From NCBI RefSeq assembly GCF_017562075.2, contig NC_054084.1, positions 32,691,158 to 32,755,157 of the forward strand: a DNA stretch of 64,000 bases, given 5' to 3'. Origin of the DNA: Anopheles merus. Lineage: Eukaryota; Arthropoda; Insecta; Diptera; Culicidae. The position numbers and the translations under genes were made by a program. Positions within the stretch are counted from its first letter, which is position 1. The number at the start of each line of letters is the position of its first letter. Below, piece by piece: positions 62,017 to 64,000 of the stretch. The notes under the pieces were generated by a model. That model was given only the letters and a program-made list of their open reading frames with translations. It had not been told where the DNA came from and ran no database searches.

Positions 62017-63500
62017 CCTCTCACCCGGTATATCTAAAATTATAAAAACAAATCCATTTAATTTGTACCGTACTGCTCTCATCATTAGGAGGTTTTGGGG
62101 TCGGGGGAGTTGGAGTTTGTGGGACAGTTTCAACAACTAGCCTCCCCATCGTCCCGTTTACCCAATGCTGCATTCTGAACTTTCGCTTCACCCACGAACA
62201 CAACATTGTTGCACCAAAAACCCCAAACCAAACCAGTATCCCTGTGTGTGCGTCACTGACTACTCGGTCACTAATAAATCTACCGAAAATCAATAGACAA
62301 ACATTGGTTTAAAAGCGAGGGGGTAGCGGGGTTCTGCCACCCAACACGCACAGATGTGCGTGTGACACCTGCGCCCAGCATCAAGCATTAGTCTCGCGGC
62401 AAGCAAAAAAAAACTAAACCTCGGGGTGGCAAAAATAAACAAACACCAACAACGCGGAAACACAAAACCATTTCTAAACTGCAGTCGGCGGTGGTGGCGC
62501 TCGCTCGCGCGTAAAAAAAGCAAACACCGGAAGTGGCTGTTGCAGCGTGCGCGCGCGCCAGCGAACCTGCTCGCGTGAAAAACTAAACACTTTATCATTG
62601 CGCTTTTCCACCGCATTTTCCGCTACGGTTTGTTGCACGGTGGGCTTGTGCTGTGCTTCTCCCTTCGTCCATCATGCAGGCGCGGTTCAAATATGACCAG
62701 TCCTGGTTGCATTTTTTTGTCTGTGCCTTTTTTTCCCCCCTGTTTGCACCATGGAAAATTTATTACTCTCTATAGTGGTCCCGGTGGGGCCCGGAGGGGT
62801 GGGTGGGTGATTGGAGAGAGGGAGCCGGAACGTGACAGAGTGACAGAAATCAACCGGACCCGGTAGGGAAACGTACGAAATAAAGAGAAGGAGCAGCAAT
62901 AACGACAACAACAACAAAAAACAACATTGTGATTGTGAGTGATAGCGCTAATGATTATAAATTGCACAAACCGTAAACCCCAAGCCTCTCACCCTGCACC
63001 TTCTGCCCCTGGAACTCGTGGCGGGTAAGCGTTTGTTTGCCAGCGGCCACCAACCATTCACGCCCTCGCGCGCTCGCGCTAACAAGACTTGTGTCCGGTC
63101 CTGTGTCTGTGTTGCTAATTTCAATTTCCCCGTGCTGCGGAAATAAAGGGAGCCACAAAACAAAAATACAAGCAACACCAACTGCGGGGTACCTTGCACA
63201 CGTACCCTCTTCCCTCTTTACTAATTTTTCCACTCAATTTTAATCCTCTACGAACAGAGGCCGCCCATTGTGTTGTGCGTTACAGCGTTCCAAAACAACA
63301 ACGCGGCCGGCGATCATCATCGTTCCATCGCGGACTTTCTGTCTTCCCGGTTTCACATTTTCCGCTTGTGCGTCGGTCGGTCCCTTTCACAGCTACTTCC
63401 CAAAGGGGTTTTTGGTTTATGTTTGTAGGTGGGATTATTTCACGCCCGCTTCTCGCGTGGCGCCAGGTCACCACCGCAGACAGGCTTTGGATTCACTTAC
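62017..63500. other. Non-coding stretch, probable intron or flank of the ankyrin gene
   Basis: Lies downstream of the ankyrin exon on its coding strand, starting with the intron donor GTAAGTGAAT at 63500. No further exon was identified. Contains short poly-A and GCGC tracts. Confidence 0.45.
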
Positions 63501-63611
63501 CTCATCGCGGCAGTCGACGTGCACCTTGCCGCTGTCCAGCACGCGTCTCAGCAGCATTTCGTCACCGCGCACTGCCGCCAGGTGTAGCTGTACGTCCGAA
63601 AGGGTTTCTTT
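63501..63611 (-). CDS. Internal exon of an ankyrin-repeat protein, ANKRD29-like (partial)
   Basis: On the minus strand this 111-bp exon is 37 codons in phase 0. It lies between a polypyrimidine/GT-rich acceptor ending in TGTGTGCAG and a strong donor GAG|GTAAGT. It encodes DVQLHLAAVRGDEMLLRRVL followed by DSGKVHVDCRDE, an ankyrin-repeat helix pair and the start of the next turn. The pattern AA-RG-(8)-L-SG-V-VDCRD resembles the first repeat of vertebrate ANKRD29, a soluble protein made mainly of ankyrin repeats. Ankyrin repeats bind other proteins; no partner can be inferred here. Upstream exons would lie beyond the right edge and downstream ones to the left. It is the only host coding sequence I can support. 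Other ankyrin families remain possible. Confidence 0.75.
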
Positions 63612-64000
63612 CTGCACACACAAAAAATAAATAAAACAAATACAAACAGAAAAATGATTGTTAGACAATGTAAAAAAAATGAGCTCAAATATGGCACCTT
63701 ATATGTGCAAAACGGTAGTACATTAAGTTAAGGGAAAATGGGCAACTTCGTTCGATGGAGCAGCCTGGTGGATTATGAGATAAATGTCGAAGTACATGAT
63801 GTTTTTTTTTTTTTAAGGTAACCCCACATCCAATATAAACAAATCCATTATGCGTATCGCCTGTATGAAGGAAAAACCAACCCACCTTCAATTCATCACC
63901 TCTTTAGAGAGCAAATAATAATCGTTGTGCATAGTTATTTACAGTGTTTTGTGTGTGTTACATACACTCATTGTGTGAGCAAATAATATACCTCCACGTG
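63612..64000 (-). other. Upstream intron of the ankyrin-repeat gene (partial)
   Basis: Sequence 5' of the exon on the minus strand, starting with the acceptor. AT-rich with poly-A and poly-T runs (about 63803-63814). No exon was seen before the window ends. Confidence 0.5.

Overview
The window looks like non-coding DNA from a mosquito nuclear genome, most likely Anopheles. It is rich in CA, CT and CAG/CTG microsatellites and has almost no protein-coding sequence. It carries a tRNA-derived SINE that I recognise from memory as SINE200-like, a family abundant in Anopheles, and many short inverted-repeat DNA transposons (MITEs). Species assignment is inference.

Layout. Positions 1-25590 are non-coding: simple repeats, one SINE (1803-2023) and AT-rich stretches. 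Positions 25599-41532 are the main feature: a 15.9-kb block bounded by a perfect 18-bp terminal inverted repeat (TIR) and a perfect 8-bp target-site duplication (GTTGTCGT), the mark of a hAT-superfamily DNA transposon. Nearly all of it is a palindrome: two 6.3-kb arms (25800-32113 and 34998-41306) around a 2.9-kb spacer. Each arm holds a complete four-exon, 650-aa hAT transposase gene, the two pointing at each other, plus a broken piece of the host mitochondrial ATP synthase beta gene. The arms appear almost identical. They differ in a (TA)n tract, a poly-A tract, a few bases near the ends, and a 338-bp Harbinger-like MITE present only at the inner end of the right arm.

The spacer (32114-34997) is a cluster of MITEs inserted beside and inside one another. 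Two TA-flanked elements sit next to a third, larger one. Inside that third element, three TAA-flanked elements are chained so that each neighbouring pair shares one TAA.

Positions 41541-61023 are again non-coding. They include two fuller copies (45704-46239, 51077-51528) of a GGG-ended repeat family whose truncated third copy lies in the spacer, and a pair of inverted 41-bp tandem arrays. At 61032-62008 lies a hAT-like non-autonomous element made almost wholly of 12-bp minisatellite units in two opposed orientations.

The only host exon I can support is at 63501-63611 on the minus strand. It is a 37-codon ankyrin-repeat exon resembling the N-terminus of ANKRD29, with good splice sites on both sides. 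Much of the window may be an intron or 3' flank of that gene, but no further exon was found.
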